This document shows, piece after piece, positions 34,952-37,103 of a DNA stretch of 37,103 bases (positions are counted from its first letter, which is position 1; each line of letters opens with the position of its first letter). This DNA comes from Chitinophagaceae bacterium (lineage in GTDB: Bacteria > Bacteroidota > Bacteroidia > Chitinophagales > Chitinophagaceae), in NCBI GenBank assembly GCA_019247775.1, contig JAFBAN010000165.1, positions 1 to 37,103 of the forward strand, written 5' to 3'. The notes below the pieces were generated by a model, which had not been told where the DNA came from, searched no databases, and was given only the letters and a program-made list of their open reading frames with translations. A program made the translations under genes and the position numbers.

Positions 34952-35545
34952 ATGAAGACCCGGAACCTCACCCTTATCATTGTAGCTGGCCTGATCCTGT
35001 TATTGGGCGGATGCGGTTGCAGCAGGTATAACAGCCTGGTTGGAGCCGACCAGGAAGTAAAAACTGCCTGGAGCAATGTTGAGACCAACTATCAGCGCCG
35101 TACCGACCTGTACAGCAGCGTGGTTAAGACCATCGAGGGTTCAGCCAATTTTGAAAAATCAACCCTGAAAGAAGTGATCGCGGCAAGGGCCAGCGCCACC
35201 CAGGTAAAAGTGGATATCAACGATCCTGCCAGCCTGCAGAAATACCAGGCCGCACAGGGCCAGTTGCAGAGCGCATTCGGCAGGCTGATGGCGGTTGCGG
35301 AAGCTTATCCCAACCTGAAAACAACAGAAGCTTTCCAGAATTTCCAGGCGCAGATAGAAGGCACCGAAAACCGGATCAATGTTGCGCGTCGTGATTACAA
35401 CGACAAGGTGAAAGACTATAACCTGAAAGTGAAAACTTTCCCGAACAATATCTTCGCGGGCATTTTCGGATTCAAGGAGAAAGCCTATTACCAGGCCGAT
35501 GCCGGATCGGAGAAAAATCCTGATATCAAATTCGACATCAAGTAA
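34952..35545 (+). CDS. lemA: LemA family protein
   Basis: A 197-residue protein with an N-terminal hydrophobic anchor (LTLIIVAGLILLLGGCGCSRYN) that could be a membrane span or, through the Cys residues, a lipoprotein signal. The following helical bundle is typical of LemA: YNSLVGADQEVKTAWSNVETNYQRRTDLYSSVVKTI, then YPNLKTTEAFQNFQAQIEGTENRINVARRDYN and the C-terminal FPNNIFAGIFGFKEKAYY. The biochemical role of LemA is not well defined. It starts a cluster with two TPM-domain genes (7 nt to the next gene). This LemA-TPM pairing is widespread in bacteria and suggests a shared envelope function. Confidence 0.93.
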   Translation: MKTRNLTLIIVAGLILLLGGCGCSRYNSLVGADQEVKTAWSNVETNYQRRTDLYSSVVKTIEGSANFEKSTLKEVIAARASATQVKVDINDPASLQKYQAAQGQLQSAFGRLMAVAEAYPNLKTTEAFQNFQAQIEGTENRINVARRDYNDKVKDYNLKVKTFPNNIFAGIFGFKEKAYYQADAGSEKNPDIKFDIK

Positions 35546-35551
35546 GCGCTC

Positions 35552-36010
35552 ATGTTCGGTTTATTCAAACGCAAGACAGATCATTTCTTTTCCGACGCTG
35601 AAAAAACACAGATCGTTGAAGCCATTCAGCGCGCGGAGCAACGGACCAGCGGCGAGATACGGTTATTCGTGGAGCGCCGCTGCCGTTTTGTTGACCCCGT
35701 TATGCGGGCCAAAGAACTGTTCTATGTTTTGAAGATGACCGAAACTGCCGAGCGTAACGGGGTACTCGTGTATGTGGCTTTCAAAGACCGGCAGCTGGCC
35801 GTATTCGGCGACGAGGGCATTCATGAGCGGGTGGGCAGCGAATTCTGGAACAAGGAGGTAGGGAAAATGCTGATGCATTTCAACCGCGAGAATTATGCGG
35901 CCGGCGTTGTGCAGATCGTGCACGATATCGGCGAGGCGCTGACTGCCCATTTTCCTTACGACGGAACAACGGATAAGAATGAACTGCCGGACGATATCGT
36001 GTTCGGATAA
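35552..36010 (+). CDS. TPM-domain protein without signal peptide
   Basis: A 152-residue protein carrying a TPM domain (named after the thylakoid protein TLP18.3, Psb32 and MOLO-1 group). Recognisable parts are FFSDAEKTQIVEAIQRAEQRTSGEIRLFVE, NGVLVYVAFKDRQLAVFGDEGIHERVG and NFNRENYAAGVVQIVHDIGEAL-type helices (here HFNRENYAAG). There is no signal peptide or membrane span, so it is probably cytoplasmic, unlike the next protein, which carries the same domain outside the membrane. The TPM domain has been reported as an acid phosphatase in plants, but this activity is uncertain for bacterial members. It is 7 nt downstream of lemA. Confidence 0.88.
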   Translation: MFGLFKRKTDHFFSDAEKTQIVEAIQRAEQRTSGEIRLFVERRCRFVDPVMRAKELFYVLKMTETAERNGVLVYVAFKDRQLAVFGDEGIHERVGSEFWNKEVGKMLMHFNRENYAAGVVQIVHDIGEALTAHFPYDGTTDKNELPDDIVFG

Positions 36011-36074
36011 CCAACTTCGGCGCGGCAACAAGGTTCAAAAAAACACCACGGCCCGGCACCGACCGGACGCAACC

Positions 36075-36863
36075 ATGAAGAAGTTATTACTCATACTATT
36101 TTGTTCGCTGGCAGCGGTGGCCGGTTTTTCGCAACAGGTGCCGGCCAGACCCAATCCGCCGCGGCTGGTGAATGATTTTGCCGGCGTACTCTCGCCGGAG
36201 CAGGTGGAGATCCTCGAACACAAACTCGTGGCGCTGGACGACAGCACTTCCAACCAGATAGCCGTAGTGCTGGTGAAATCTCTGGATGGAAATGCCATAG
36301 AAGACTACTCGGTGAAACTTTTCCGCGACTGGGGCATCGGTAACAAGAAGACCAACAATGGTGTACTCATCGTGGCATCGATGGATGATCACAAGATCTG
36401 GATCACCGTCGGGTACGGGCTGGAAGGCGCGATACCGGATGCAATGGCATCAAGTATTTACCGGAATGAAATGGTGCCTGAGTTCAGGCAAAATAATTAT
36501 TACCGCGGCATCGACAACGCCATCGATGCGCTGGCAAAAGCTGCGGCGGGCGAATACCATGTCAAAAAAGAAAAATCTTCCTCCGGCGGTAAAGGCGGCG
36601 GATCCATACTCGGGTTCATCGTGATCCTTATCGTTATCATTATTGCAAGCACCCGCGGCGGACGCGGGGGCGGCGGCGGCGGCATGATGCGTCGCAGCGG
36701 TTTCAGCGATGTGGCCACGGGTATGATACTGGGTTCATTACTGGGCGGCGGCCGCGGCGGCAGCAGTGGCTGGGGCAGCAGTGGTGGCGGATTTGGAGGC
36801 GGCGGCTTCGGCGGTTTCGGAGGCGGCAGCACAGGCGGCGGTGGCGCGGGCGGCAGTTGGTAG
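36075..36863 (+). CDS. TPM-domain membrane protein with glycine-rich tail (YgcG-like)
   Basis: A 262-residue protein with a signal peptide (MKKLLLILFCSLAAVAGFSQ). The TPM domain spans about 30-160: RLVNDFAGVLSPEQVEILE, SNQIAVVLVKSLDGNAIEDYSVKLFRDWGIG, NGVLIVASMDDHKIWITVGYGLEG. A membrane segment follows at about 176-190 (ILGFIVILIVIIIAS), and the tail is rich in Gly and Ser, ending GGGGAGGSW. This layout is typical of YgcG/TPM proteins. The start is ATG 36075; the open frame further upstream overlaps the preceding gene and lacks signal-peptide features. It follows the other TPM gene by 64 nt and precedes the DUF1003 gene by 42 nt. Confidence 0.92.
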   Translation: MKKLLLILFCSLAAVAGFSQQVPARPNPPRLVNDFAGVLSPEQVEILEHKLVALDDSTSNQIAVVLVKSLDGNAIEDYSVKLFRDWGIGNKKTNNGVLIVASMDDHKIWITVGYGLEGAIPDAMASSIYRNEMVPEFRQNNYYRGIDNAIDALAKAAAGEYHVKKEKSSSGGKGGGSILGFIVILIVIIIASTRGGRGGGGGGMMRRSGFSDVATGMILGSLLGGGRGGSSGWGSSGGGFGGGGFGGFGGGSTGGGGAGGSW

Positions 36864-36905
36864 TGCAGGATCTTTAGAGCTTCTCACCAATATAAACTGA
36901 CCGCT

Positions 36906-37103
36906 ATGGATAAAAAAAACTGGCATGCCCGGCATACCGAAACTTTGAGTTTTGGCGCACGCATCGCCGACAATGTTGCCCGCGGCATGGGCTCCTGGAC
37001 TTTTATCATCTGGCAAACCATTATCGTTGCCATCTGGATGGTACTTAATGTGATTGGCTTTGTGCGACACTGGGACGCTTATCCCTTTATTCTCCTCAAT
37101 CTT
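36906..37103 (+). CDS. DUF1003 family membrane protein, 5' part (cut by window edge)
   Basis: The frame from ATG 36906 stays open to the window end (66 codons). The product begins MDKKNWHARHTETLSFGARIADNVARGMGSW and continues through a hydrophobic span (TFIIWQTIIVAIWMVLNVIGF) to WDAYPFILLNL. This is the usual start of DUF1003 proteins, which have two membrane spans and an unknown role. It is 42 nt after the TPM membrane gene in the same direction, so it is likely to be part of that cluster. Confidence 0.85.
   Translation, partial: MDKKNWHARHTETLSFGARIADNVARGMGSWTFIIWQTIIVAIWMVLNVIGFVRHWDAYPFILLNL

Noticed and set aside
36500..37070. Pro-rich and Ala-rich minus-strand frames at the right end
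   Set aside because: They are the complement of the glycine-rich tail of the TPM membrane protein and are not genes.

Overview
The window looks chromosomal and comes from a member of the Bacteroidota, most likely a Chitinophagaceae-like organism. Four observations support this. The 16S rRNA 5' end has a Bacteroidota-like start. Several promoters fit the Bacteroidota sigma-A pattern TTTG-N19/20-TAnnTTTG. Shine-Dalgarno sequences are largely absent. The protein content (TonB-type outer-membrane barrel, M1 peptidase, DUF4188, DUF3995 and MmcQ/YjbR proteins, MacB-like permease) is typical of the group. No phage, transposase, integrase or CRISPR array was seen.

Layout. Positions 1-333 are the 5' end of a 16S rRNA gene reading leftwards. 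Behind it (about 420-875) are four evenly spaced promoter modules, each followed by a small hairpin and a boxA-like GTTCTTTG. Next come truA with an overlapping secreted-protein gene, an M1 aminopeptidase, a membrane protein, and an HD phosphohydrolase fused to a YitT-type membrane protein. Positions 8246-19518 hold the centrepiece: five co-directional, tightly packed genes. They encode a 1791-residue histidine kinase with eight tandem sensory units, a TPR histidine kinase, a triple-GAF histidine kinase, a single-domain response regulator, and a response regulator fused to a class III adenylate cyclase. The three kinase cores are nearly the same sequence, so the simplest reading is that three different inputs converge on two paralogous receivers, one of which makes cAMP.

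Positions 19521-28944 carry small minus-strand genes: two exported proteins, DUF4188, an FtsX/MacB-like permease interrupted by one amber codon, DinB, VOC, an intradiol dioxygenase, MmcQ/YjbR, DUF3995 and several unknowns. Four of these are clearly AT-richer than their surroundings. Positions 29344-34741 hold tRNA-Glu(TTC), gapA, pgk and an outer-membrane beta-barrel protein. The right end is a LemA / TPM / TPM / DUF1003 cluster, with the last gene cut by the window edge.

A second theme runs through the spacers. At least seven intergenic regions carry long inverted repeats whose arms are built from short words, often in 7-nt register. The words differ from site to site but the architecture is the same. 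They lie upstream of at least one gene each, and one such word array has been absorbed into the C-terminus of a protein-coding gene. Statements about function are family knowledge or inference; no database search was possible.
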